Part shown: positions 1 through 6,939 of the stretch, one piece after another
Numbering within the stretch: the stretch's first letter is position 1
Layout: the number at the start of each line of letters is the position of its first letter
From: an uncultured Acidimicrobiaceae bacterium
Lineage (GTDB): Bacteria > Actinomycetota > Acidimicrobiia > Acidimicrobiales > UBA8592
DNA length: 8,907 nt
Direction of reading: 5' to 3'
NCBI GenBank assembly: GCA_913031515.1
Contig: CAJWET010000056.1
Span: forward strand, 1-8,907
The notes under the pieces: model-generated
What the model was told of the DNA's origin: nothing
Database searches by the model: none
The model's input: the letters and a program-made list of their open reading frames with translations, nothing else
Program-made: the position numbers and the translations under genes

Positions 1-10
1 AGCTACGCCC

Positions 11-979
11 ATGCGGTTGAAAACTGTACTCAAGCTCTTTATCTTCGCGCCGGTCTTCATAGCCTTGTGGGTACTGATTTTGGAGCGATTAACACTTCGC
101 AAAATCGACTCCACTGAAAAACCTTCTAATTGGGGGACTCCGCGATGGCCGAAAGGACACAACACAAAAGTAACAACTGATGATGGGGCGGAACTGGCTG
201 TCGAAATATCCGGTACTCTAAGCGGTCCCGTAATCGTCCTCGTACACGGGCTCTCGGCCGACCACCATTCTTTAGGGCCAATTGCTGACAGGTTAACGGA
301 CCAGGGTTGTTGTGTCGTTGGGGTAAACCAGAGAGGTCATGGAGGATCGACTGTAGGATCCGCTGGATTTGGGCCGGAACGTCAGGGCTTAGATCTCGGT
401 GAAGTTCTCCATACCCTCAATCTCGAAAATGTTCACCTCGTGGGGCATTCCATGGGCGGCATCGCAGCTATGTCGCTGTTAACCATGGGTCCATCGTCAG
501 CAGGAAAAAGAGTAACCTCCTTGACGCTGCTCTCCACACTTGCGGATACAGCTGGGAACATGCGGGAACTATTTCTTGGTTTATCCGGTAGAGGCTGGTA
601 TCAGAACCTAGTAGATCATCCGGTTCATGGACCCGCATTAGCGAGGCTGGCGTTGTTTGGCCAAACACCCTCTAGACAAATGCTCGATGACGCTATGGAC
701 TTAGGTCGACGTTGCCCCGCTCCACACCGGATTGATGCTTCCCTCGGATTACTTGGATACGATATCCGAGGTTTACTCCCACTGATTGACTGCCCAACGA
801 CTGTTATCTGCGGAACTGATGACTTTTTGACTACGCATAGTGAGAATCAACGAATCGCTGACTTGATTCCATCAGCTCAAATGATTTCCGTCTCTGGTGC
901 AGGGCACATGTTTGTTTGGGAGGAACCGGATCAGATAGTTGAGGCCATTCTCCTAAATATTATGGAACGGAAAGAGTAA
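11..979 (+). CDS. Membrane-anchored alpha/beta-hydrolase
   Basis: A 322-residue serine hydrolase of the alpha/beta-hydrolase fold; the substrate (an ester, lactone or lipid) cannot be told from sequence. The N-terminus is basic (MRLK) followed by a hydrophobic stretch at about residues 8-24, with no clear cleavage site, so it is probably a signal anchor with the enzyme outside the membrane. The HG oxyanion motif is at 79-80, the NQRGHG turn at 106-111, the nucleophile elbow GHSMGG at 145-150 with Ser147, a likely acid Asp271 in GTDDFLT, and His299 in GAGHMF, so the catalytic triad looks complete. The start was chosen because the positive-then-hydrophobic pattern begins there. No Shine-Dalgarno is visible in the 10 bases before it and the frame stays open to the window edge, so an upstream start cannot be excluded. 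It converges on the minus-strand operon, with 2 bases between stop codons. An epoxide hydrolase or haloperoxidase-like role is less likely because the nucleophile is Ser. Confidence 0.85.
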   Translation: MRLKTVLKLFIFAPVFIALWVLILERLTLRKIDSTEKPSNWGTPRWPKGHNTKVTTDDGAELAVEISGTLSGPVIVLVHGLSADHHSLGPIADRLTDQGCCVVGVNQRGHGGSTVGSAGFGPERQGLDLGEVLHTLNLENVHLVGHSMGGIAAMSLLTMGPSSAGKRVTSLTLLSTLADTAGNMRELFLGLSGRGWYQNLVDHPVHGPALARLALFGQTPSRQMLDDAMDLGRRCPAPHRIDASLGLLGYDIRGLLPLIDCPTTVICGTDDFLTTHSENQRIADLIPSAQMISVSGAGHMFVWEEPDQIVEAILLNIMERKE

Positions 980-981
980 CT

Positions 982-1800
982 CTAAGCAACAATAGAAACA
1001 GCCAGGTTGTCATTGGTTGTTCGGACAACCAAGATGTAGGTGTCCATAATCAATCCTTCACGAAGGGTTTCCTGAGCTTTGAGTCGTTCTGAATCTTTCA
1101 CAACTGCCATAAATGCGGCCTTGCTTGGAAATGCGTTAAACCAAACCTGATCCCATTGACGACCGTCACCAACTATCGTGCCTTCCACTCCGAACCATCC
1201 GGAAATTCGGACACCATGTTTCAGAGCAACTTCGGACGCCTTCTTCGTGTATTCTGCCATTTCTTCTGAAGTTTCGCCTATGACAATGTCCGAGTGAAAC
1301 TTCAGAACATGTAAGGCAACTATCGGACCATCTTCCTTGGTTGCAGGATATTCAACATCTTCCCAATCAGGAAGGGAACCTTGCATGCTAGAAAGATCTA
1401 CCGGCAAACACCCCATGACGATCGTTTCTTGCATTCCTGCTTCCTTATGGACGTGTTTTTTTTGAAAGTCTTCGCGTTGTTGCATCTCTACGAAAGATCG
1501 GCGAGTTGGGTATTTTACCACAGCGACCCGATCCCAATTCCGGTCATCACCTAAAAGTTTCGAATCAACATCACCGACATAAACAATTTCCGCACCCACA
1601 GCAGCGAGAGGTTCAAGTGGAGTGTAGAGATTATCCGCTTCCCGTCCAGAGACCTTTTGTGCCGCTTCATCGCCATACTGGGCGACATCATGATATTTCA
1701 TCAGGTTCACCATCCATATAGGCCCATCTTCTTCCGGTGAGATGGTGGCTAGCCGGATCGCGTAGTCTCTATCAATTTGACCATATTTGGGTGATGCCAT
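982..1800 (-). CDS. Tandem dimeric alpha+beta barrel protein (DUF1330-like, two modules)
   Basis: A 272-residue protein with two copies of one module. Module 1 is about residues 27-133 and module 2 about 158-258. Both open with GPI and a hydrophobic strand ending in K(Y/F)H, and both carry a matching core: V-x4-G-D-x-R-x-W-D-x-V at 78-92 and again at 205-219, followed by an aromatic-Pro-(T/S)-(R/K) turn and a Phe-containing helix. This fits the dimeric alpha+beta barrel superfamily, where DUF1330- and NIPSNAP-like domains normally dimerise; here one chain may form the whole barrel. Family members include small enzymes and proteins of unknown role, so no reaction is assigned. There is no signal peptide. 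The start ATG has AGAGGA at 1808-1813, 7 bases upstream. It is the last gene of the operon, 26 bases after the dehalogenase stop. An A8 run on the coding strand (1456-1463) lies in the Gln-Lys-Lys codons. Confidence 0.8.
   Translation of the reverse strand: MASPKYGQIDRDYAIRLATISPEEDGPIWMVNLMKYHDVAQYGDEAAQKVSGREADNLYTPLEPLAAVGAEIVYVGDVDSKLLGDDRNWDRVAVVKYPTRRSFVEMQQREDFQKKHVHKEAGMQETIVMGCLPVDLSSMQGSLPDWEDVEYPATKEDGPIVALHVLKFHSDIVIGETSEEMAEYTKKASEVALKHGVRISGWFGVEGTIVGDGRQWDQVWFNAFPSKAAFMAVVKDSERLKAQETLREGLIMDTYILVVRTTNDNLAVSIVA
1013..1032. terminator. Hairpin near the convergent gene ends, possible terminator
   Basis: A perfect 8-bp inverted repeat, TTGGTTGT and ACAACCAA, flanks a 4-base loop TCGG. 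It begins 33 bases after the stop of the plus-strand hydrolase and lies inside the last codons of the convergent minus-strand gene. No T-run follows on either strand, so it is not a canonical intrinsic terminator. Actinobacterial terminators often lack the U-tract, which keeps the idea open. A second GGTTGT copy at 1005-1010 could compete for pairing with the right arm. It may instead be a coincidence of codons. Confidence 0.35.
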
Positions 1801-1826
1801 GACGGTGTCCTCTTTCGATGTGTATC

Positions 1827-2735
1827 CTACTCACTGGCGATAAATTCGTTTATGGTTCTTGCGAGTTCTTCGCCCTTGTCTTCTTGAAGGAAGTGGCCTG
1901 CATTCTCGACGGTTACGTGCTTTTGACCTTGCGCACCTGGGACTTTCGCGTGAAATGGAGCGTCGCCACCTTTTGTTACTGGGTCACTATCGCTGAATGC
2001 TATGAGGAAGGGTTTCGTAAATTCACTGAGTACTTCCCATGCAGCAATATTGTCCGCACTTGCTGGGTCATTTGGTGATGTTGGGACGAATGATGGAAAA
2101 ATCCGGGCCCCTGCCTTATATGTATCATCTGGAAAAGGGGCGTCGTATGCTGCGATTTCTTCGGGAAGAAGATCTCTTATACACGCTGAATTTATCAAAT
2201 TACCTACAGGAAATTCAGGAGTTGTCTGAGAGAATTTTTGCCATGCTAGAAAAGCTTCCGTCGCTTCACCCTTACCAGTGGGAAGCCCGGTATTGCCGAC
2301 AACAACCCGAGCATAACGGTCAGGGGCAAGTGCCACGAGACGTAACCCTACTAGGCCTCCCCAGTCTTGCCCGAAGAACGTGATGGCGTTGAGATTTAAG
2401 TGGTCAAAAATTAACTCTCGCACCCATTCAACATGGCGAGCGTACGAGTAGTCGGTTTGTTTGACCGGTTTGTCACTCTTGCCAAATCCAACTAGATCCG
2501 GAACTATGACACGATGCCCTTCCTCTACCAAGAGGGGGACCATATGCCTGTAGAGGTAACTCCAAGAAGGTTCCCCATGGAGGAGGAATATGGGGTCACT
2601 GTCGCTTGGGCCTTCATCAAGATAATGAACTCGTAAGGTTCCACCTTCGGCATCGTTGATTTCGGCATAGTTTGGCTGGAAAGGGTAACCTTTTAAATCA
2701 GTGAATCTGATGTCTGGGGTTCGAAGTGTTTGCAT
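1827..2735 (-). CDS. Haloalkane dehalogenase, subfamily HLD-I (DhmA/DhlA type)
   Basis: A 302-residue alpha/beta-hydrolase predicted to hydrolyse halogenated alkanes to alcohol plus halide in the cytoplasm; length matches the family (about 300-310). The oxyanion motif HGEPSWSYLYR starts at residue 53. The nucleophile elbow is GQDWGG with Asp124, not Ser. Trp125 follows it, and Trp165 in the cap (AFLAW) matches the second halide-stabilising Trp of DhlA. Asp251 (SDSDP) is the likely acid and His281 (NAGHF) the base. The set of Asp nucleophile, acid after beta-6 and two Trp residues is the HLD-I pattern and argues against epoxide hydrolases, which use paired cap tyrosines. The start is supported by AGGAG 4 bases upstream. 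It sits 11 bases after the MBL gene and 26 before the double-barrel gene, so it is very probably co-transcribed with both. The natural halide is unknown; a haloalkanoate or another halogenated compound is possible. Confidence 0.92.
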   Translation of the reverse strand: MQTLRTPDIRFTDLKGYPFQPNYAEINDAEGGTLRVHYLDEGPSDSDPIFLLHGEPSWSYLYRHMVPLLVEEGHRVIVPDLVGFGKSDKPVKQTDYSYARHVEWVRELIFDHLNLNAITFFGQDWGGLVGLRLVALAPDRYARVVVGNTGLPTGKGEATEAFLAWQKFSQTTPEFPVGNLINSACIRDLLPEEIAAYDAPFPDDTYKAGARIFPSFVPTSPNDPASADNIAAWEVLSEFTKPFLIAFSDSDPVTKGGDAPFHAKVPGAQGQKHVTVENAGHFLQEDKGEELARTINEFIASE

Positions 2736-2739
2736 GTTT

Positions 2740-2744
2740 CTCCT
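2740..2744 (-). promoter_or_regulatory. Ribosome binding site of the dehalogenase gene
   Basis: AGGAG on the minus strand lies 4 bases before the ATG and 2 bases past the TAA of the preceding MBL gene. Termination and re-initiation would therefore occur at the same spot, which suggests translational coupling. Confidence 0.75.
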
Positions 2745-2746
2745 AA

Positions 2747-3580
2747 TTATTCGCCTATCTCTACTCTATGCAAATCGTCACCTAGTTCAATTTCGCCCGA
2801 AAAATGTTGGGAGGCGATCTCTTTCCATTCATCTCCTTGACCAGAAGGGAATGCTGGAACGTAGTGGGTTAAAACGAGTGTATTGATTTCGGCGCGTTCC
2901 GCAGTTTGGGAAGCTTCCTCAACTGAGGAATGGTAATCGCATACATCTTGGAGACGTTGGATAGGAATATTTTCAATTACGTCCTTACGTATAGCTGTGT
3001 GAACGAGTCCTTGCGCTCCAGTACATAACTTATCTAGTCCAGCGCAAGGGATGGTATCCCCTGCTACGACAACAGCATCATTTTGGTAGTCGAAACGGAA
3101 AGCAATGGTGGGGTCAACAGGACGGTGGTCTGTAGGCTCAGTAGAAATTTTTACGTCACCTTCAAACTCAACGACACCACTTTCGATTTCAATGACATTC
3201 ACAGCGGGCGGGTCGTTGAGGTCAGCGTGGTGGGCTATGCGGTAACCAATATCTGAGCTAAGAAAATGCAGAAGCCTGTCCACCGCTTCCTTTATCCCTG
3301 GAGGCCCAACAATTTGGAGAGGTTTCTGTTCTGAAAAAGTAGTGACCCAAGCAGATGTGATGACATCATTTAGGTCGGTAATGTGGTCACTATGAAGATG
3401 AGTAATCAACACCGCATCGAGCATGTTGGCGCCGCAACCCGCTGCTGCTAAACGCATAAGGACTCCTCTGCCTGCGTCAACGAGATAGTTTTCTTCACCA
3501 GCTTGTATGAGGGTGGCAGGTCCTGCCCTGTTAGGGTCTGGAATTGGTGTTCCGGTTCCGAGAAGTGTGATAGCTATCAT
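2747..3580 (-). CDS. MBL-fold metallo-hydrolase, RNase Z-like
   Basis: A 277-residue metallo-beta-lactamase-fold hydrolase with a complete set of likely di-zinc ligands: HLHSDH at residues 61-66 (His61, His63, Asp65, His66), a histidine in TDHRP (His152), Asp175 in AGDT, and His239 in LTHY. YHSSVEEA (from 216) corresponds to the RNase Z 'HST..EA' helix. The frame is open for 23 further codons upstream, but that part would overlap the sulfatase gene. The ATG at 3580 has a near-perfect AGGAGGA just before it and begins the usual MIAITLLGTGTP strand, so it is taken as the start. The protein is shorter than typical bacterial RNase Z (about 307) and I do not see its long tRNA-binding exosite arm, so a small-molecule ester, sulfate ester or lactone substrate is as likely as tRNA. 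AtsA-type MBL arylsulfatases belong to the same fold, which makes its place after a sulfatase gene notable. It is second in the operon. Confidence 0.85.
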   Translation of the reverse strand: MIAITLLGTGTPIPDPNRAGPATLIQAGEENYLVDAGRGVLMRLAAAGCGANMLDAVLITHLHSDHITDLNDVITSAWVTTFSEQKPLQIVGPPGIKEAVDRLLHFLSSDIGYRIAHHADLNDPPAVNVIEIESGVVEFEGDVKISTEPTDHRPVDPTIAFRFDYQNDAVVVAGDTIPCAGLDKLCTGAQGLVHTAIRKDVIENIPIQRLQDVCDYHSSVEEASQTAERAEINTLVLTHYVPAFPSGQGDEWKEIASQHFSGEIELGDDLHRVEIGE

Positions 3581-3584
3581 GTTT

Positions 3585-3591
3585 TCCTCCT
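3585..3591 (-). promoter_or_regulatory. Strong ribosome binding site deciding the MBL start
   Basis: AGGAGGA on the minus strand sits 4 bases before the ATG at 3580, inside the 25-base gap after the sulfatase stop. It favours this internal ATG over the longer open frame that would overlap the sulfatase gene. Confidence 0.8.
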
Positions 3592-3605
3592 GTGCATCGG
3601 TGACG

Positions 3606-5879
3606 TTACTGTCTTGCGTTTTCCGCTCGTGCGTGAGCTTCTTCAGCATCAGGTGTTCTGCGCTCTGCGAGTTGAATTTCTATTTCATGCAATTCACCTG
3701 AGAATGAGAATGGGCTCTCATAATGGGAAGAGACTGCCGAGCCGTGATCGTACCCTATGCTTGCACCCACCGATGAAATCATCCGCATATAGAACGGAAT
3801 CTCAACGGATCCTTCCGACTCTCCATCTATAAGTATTGTTACCTCTCCGTGCTTTCCAAACCGGCGGAATTCGGCGACCAAAGTAGAATCTCCGATTGGA
3901 ACCTTGCTTGAGGACTTTACGATGGAGTGTTCGTCAAAGGAGTTATAGTCAACGACGAAATGGTCACCCTGTATGAAGGTAGAAATACCGGAGTTCTGAG
4001 TTCCTGTGGAGAAAAGGACACCTTCATCGCCCTCACTTCTGCTGATACGAGCTGTTAGATCGAAACTCCTGCCTCCAATTGCAGCACTTGCTTGACCTGG
4101 GATAGGCGACATTGGAGGCCGGTATATGTATCTGCGATTTGTTGGGTGTGGTGACCGATTTCTGAATCGGGCTCCGAACAATTCAAAGCCTCTGTCATCT
4201 AAGGGAAGAACACCATGCTTTTCAGCTTCATCCCACCACAGGTTCTGTAATTCGGTTAGTTTTTTGGGTTCTGCTGTTGCGAGGTCCTCGCATTCGGACC
4301 AATCATCGGCGAGGTTGTATAACTCCCATTGCTCGGTGTCATAATCATCACCTTGGATATGTCGGCAGACGGCCTTCCATTCTCCTGCAATGAGTGCCCT
4401 GCTACCCATGTTTTCAAAGTATTGGACCGTATTCTTAGATTCCCCATTTGCGTCTTCAAGAAGATGGGCAAATGAGTATCCAGTTATGGGTAATTGAGGA
4501 ATTCCGTTATATATTTCTGGCGGTGTTATTTCTAGCAACTCATAAATAGTTGGGACTATATCAGCCACATTGGAGAACTGATTCCGCAAAGTCCCGCGTT
4601 GTTTCTCTGTTATGCCGTTGGGCCAGTGCATGATCATCGGAACGTGCACGCCCCCTTCATGGGTGTTCTGTTTATACCATTTAAAGGGAGTATTGCCCGC
4701 CTGCGCCCACCCCCACGGGTAATTGGTGTGACTATGGGGTCCTCCGATATCATCGATGCGTTTGATAGCTTCATCTGGGGTTTCAAAGATGCCATTGAAA
4801 AATTTCATTTCGTGCATGACGCCAAATGGCCCACCTTCTTGTGAAGCCCCATTGTCAGCGAGAAGAATGATGATTGTGTTTTCCAAATGCCCCGCATTAT
4901 CCAGGCTTTCAACGAGTCGCCCGATTTGATCATCAGTGTGATCTAGAAATGCTGCGAATGCTTCTTGAAGGCGCGCTGCGAGTCGTTTCTGATTATCCGG
5001 GAGTTCATCCCATGGCTCAACACCGGGGTTTCTCGGGGCTAATTGCGTGTTCGGAGGTATCACCCCTAGGTCCAGTTGTTGCTTAAACCAACGCTCACGA
5101 AAGATGTCCCACCCTTCATCGAAGATGCCGCGGTACTTTTCTAAATATTCGGAAGGCGCTTGGTGCGGTGCGTGGGTAGCCCCAAATGGTAAATACGCAA
5201 AAAATGGTCTATCTGGCCGAATACCTTTTGAGTCGGAGATCATTTCTAGCAACCTGTCAATCAGATCTTCGCTTACGTGATATCCCTCTTCAGGTTCTGC
5301 TGGTGGCTCAACGGGATGATTATCACAAACAAGGTCTGGATAAAACTGGTCTGTTTCTCCTTCGAGGAATCCATAGAACCGGTCGAATCCTCGCCCCAGC
5401 GGCCATTGCTCGAAAGGACCTGCGGCCGAGCATTGGTCCATCGGAGCTAAATGCCATTTGCCGGTACAGAACGTCGCGTAACCTTCCGCTTGGAGCACCT
5501 CAGCAATTGTTGCTGCTTGATTAGTAATGTGGCCAAGCATATTGGGGAACCCGGTTCGAAAGTTAGATACTGACCTCATTCCTACTGCATGCTGCGATCG
5601 CCCAGTGAGCAGTGAAGCTCGGGTGGGCGAACACAGAGGCGTTACATGAAAATTCGTGAACTGCAGTCCGTTAGCGGCCAGACCATCCATGTTTTTTGTA
5701 TCGATAGATGACCCGAAGCATCCAAGTTGAGAAAATCCCGTGTCATCCAAAAGGATCAGAACAATGTTTGGAGCGTCTTCCCCAGGGTGGTTTGGAGTCT
5801 CAAACCATGGCTCTGAGTCTTCTAGTGTTCTCCCTATGATCCCCTGAAAATCAGCTCTCTCAGCCGGTGATTTTGGCAT
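3606..5879 (-). CDS. Type I (formylglycine) arylsulfatase family protein
   Basis: A 757-residue sulfatase of the alkaline-phosphatase superfamily, predicted to hydrolyse sulfate esters to alcohol and sulfate. The signature C-S-P-T-R at residues 83-87 provides Cys83 for conversion to formylglycine, followed by ASLLTGR. Metal and substrate residues expected for the family are present: Asp45-Asp46 (LLDDTG), Lys141 and His143 (GKWHL), His236 (THAP), Asp342-Asn343 (ADNGAS), and Lys400 and His407 in FKWYKQNTHEGG. Residues about 590-745 form a beta-rich C-terminal domain resembling the concanavalin-like sandwich seen in long actinobacterial arylsulfatases of about 750-790 residues. No signal peptide is visible, so it probably acts in the cytoplasm. 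The ATG has GGGGA 6 bases upstream. It is the first gene of the four-gene operon, 25 bases before the MBL gene. No formylglycine-generating enzyme is encoded in the window. The exact substrate (aryl, steroid, alkyl or sugar sulfate) cannot be read from sequence. Confidence 0.92.
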   Translation of the reverse strand: MPKSPAERADFQGIIGRTLEDSEPWFETPNHPGEDAPNIVLILLDDTGFSQLGCFGSSIDTKNMDGLAANGLQFTNFHVTPLCSPTRASLLTGRSQHAVGMRSVSNFRTGFPNMLGHITNQAATIAEVLQAEGYATFCTGKWHLAPMDQCSAAGPFEQWPLGRGFDRFYGFLEGETDQFYPDLVCDNHPVEPPAEPEEGYHVSEDLIDRLLEMISDSKGIRPDRPFFAYLPFGATHAPHQAPSEYLEKYRGIFDEGWDIFRERWFKQQLDLGVIPPNTQLAPRNPGVEPWDELPDNQKRLAARLQEAFAAFLDHTDDQIGRLVESLDNAGHLENTIIILLADNGASQEGGPFGVMHEMKFFNGIFETPDEAIKRIDDIGGPHSHTNYPWGWAQAGNTPFKWYKQNTHEGGVHVPMIMHWPNGITEKQRGTLRNQFSNVADIVPTIYELLEITPPEIYNGIPQLPITGYSFAHLLEDANGESKNTVQYFENMGSRALIAGEWKAVCRHIQGDDYDTEQWELYNLADDWSECEDLATAEPKKLTELQNLWWDEAEKHGVLPLDDRGFELFGARFRNRSPHPTNRRYIYRPPMSPIPGQASAAIGGRSFDLTARISRSEGDEGVLFSTGTQNSGISTFIQGDHFVVDYNSFDEHSIVKSSSKVPIGDSTLVAEFRRFGKHGEVTILIDGESEGSVEIPFYMRMISSVGASIGYDHGSAVSSHYESPFSFSGELHEIEIQLAERRTPDAEEAHARAENARQ

Positions 5880-5907
5880 TCATGTTCCCCAATTTGTTTT
5901 ATTTGAC

Positions 5908-5936
5908 TCTATAACTGAAACATTACATATATCCAA
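5908..5936 (-). promoter_or_regulatory. Candidate promoter of the sulfatase operon
   Basis: In the 70-base gap between the glycosyltransferase stop and the sulfatase start, the minus strand carries TTGGAT (5931-5936), a 17-base spacer, and TATAGA (5908-5913). The -10 matches 4 of 6 consensus positions and the -35 only 3 of 6, so this is weak by-eye evidence. The rest of the gap is AT-rich, with the GGGGA ribosome binding site at 5886-5890. I see no operator-like inverted repeat and no clear terminator for the upstream gene. Confidence 0.3.
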
Positions 5937-5949
5937 GTGAGGGAAATAT

Positions 5950-6930
5950 TTAACTAACCACCGTTGAAAGGTCCCTAATAGTGCGACTGCAGTTACTGAT
6001 TTGGAAATGTGGGTATTTGAGATTGAAGGCATCAGCGAGTTTCTGTATCTGAGTGCGGTGCATTCCCGGCATTAACACGTCTGTTCTTGATTTGTATACG
6101 ACGAAGATACTTTCCGGTGGAAAGAACCCGAGCACTTCATCCTCAGGTGCTTTCCCCTCTCCTCCATTACGGATACTAACCCCATCAATGGGCTTAGCCC
6201 TACCCGCGCTCAACCTGTACCAGATGAATTCAAAAACCGAACTGAGGGAATCTCTGACAAGATTGACCTTGGAACCGGGAACGGCCGTCCACCATACAGG
6301 AATTTCTGAAATAGAAAAGTTATTCCGATATGCGAGATCAAGGATTTCTGCGTCTTGCGCAAACCCTTTGACCTTTGAAAATGAAAATAATACCTTTGCC
6401 GCAGGGCTTTGGTACGCCTTAAATCCGCACTGAGTATCTGAGACCTTATATTTCGTTACCATACGTAAGAAAAGTGAAAACCCGATTGTTACGAGTCTTC
6501 GGGTACTTGAAACTCCTTGAGTTTTTGATCCTTCAACAGCACGAGATCCAATAACGATGTGGCTTACCGTAAGCCCCCTTATAGCTGGTTCTATTGCTGA
6601 TAGGTCAGTGGCCATATCAGCATCCATGGTAATTATCAGAGGAGAGCTAGCAGCTGCTACACCTACCCGAAGAGCGCTGCCCTTTCCTTTATTACTCGGT
6701 AAGGTGATCACTTTCCCTAAGGGAAACTGGTGATCAACTTCCATTTGGCAAATACCACTCGTGCGATCAAGACTTCCATCATCGACGATAATCAGCTCAA
6801 TGTCCTCAGCCGGTATGTCTAAAGTACCTATCTTTTGAAGAAGTGGAAGGATTCTCTCTTCCTCATTAAAAGCGGGAACAACTATAGAAATTTTTGCTTC
6901 ACTTTGAAAAAGAAAATGAGAATCGGTCAC
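5950..6930 (-). CDS. Family 2 glycosyltransferase (polyprenyl-phosphate glycosyltransferase-like) with extra C-terminal tail
   Basis: A 326-residue protein with a GT-A domain at about residues 13-240: SIVVPAFNEEERI at 15-27, VDDGS at 49-53, the NKGKG loop at 80-84, the metal-binding DAD at 103-105 (MDADM), SDTQCGFK at 164-171 and the aromatic helix FEFIWYRL at 233-240. This arrangement is that of dolichyl/polyprenyl-phosphate mannose or glucose synthases, which load a sugar from NDP-sugar onto a lipid phosphate at the membrane face. No transmembrane segment is present. Residues about 245-326 form an extra, soluble tail (including FFPPES and a Tyr/His/Arg-rich segment) that I do not recognise. 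The start is GTG (6930-6928); no in-frame start exists between it and the preceding gene's TAG, 9 bases upstream and in the same frame. No good Shine-Dalgarno is seen, so translation is probably coupled to the phosphopantetheinyl transferase. The sugar donor and acceptor are unknown. Confidence 0.85.
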   Translation of the reverse strand: MTDSHFLFQSEAKISIVVPAFNEEERILPLLQKIGTLDIPAEDIELIIVDDGSLDRTSGICQMEVDHQFPLGKVITLPSNKGKGSALRVGVAAASSPLIITMDADMATDLSAIEPAIRGLTVSHIVIGSRAVEGSKTQGVSSTRRLVTIGFSLFLRMVTKYKVSDTQCGFKAYQSPAAKVLFSFSKVKGFAQDAEILDLAYRNNFSISEIPVWWTAVPGSKVNLVRDSLSSVFEFIWYRLSAGRAKPIDGVSIRNGGEGKAPEDEVLGFFPPESIFVVYKSRTDVLMPGMHRTQIQKLADAFNLKYPHFQISNCSRTIRDLSTVVS

Positions 6931-6939
6931 GCTTGAACT

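Noticed and set aside
1818..2383. Overlapping plus-strand frames (including 1818-2078 and 2039-2383) opposite the dehalogenase
   Set aside because: The dehalogenase on the minus strand has complete catalytic motifs through this region; the plus frames have none.
3581..3649. A 23-codon upstream extension of the MBL-fold gene
   Set aside because: It would overlap the sulfatase 3' end, is hydrophilic and unlike the family N-terminus, and the strong AGGAGGA site points to the ATG at 3580.
5186..5524. A 112-codon plus-strand frame opposite the sulfatase
   Set aside because: It is antisense to conserved sulfatase sequence and has no motif or supported ribosome binding site.
5880..5949. A terminator or operator in the gap before the sulfatase gene
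   Set aside because: No convincing inverted repeat or T-run was found; only a weak promoter-like pair was retained.
6053..6433. A 126-codon open frame on the plus strand opposite the glycosyltransferase
   Set aside because: It is an antisense shadow of the glycosyltransferase gene; the translation lacks any family motif.
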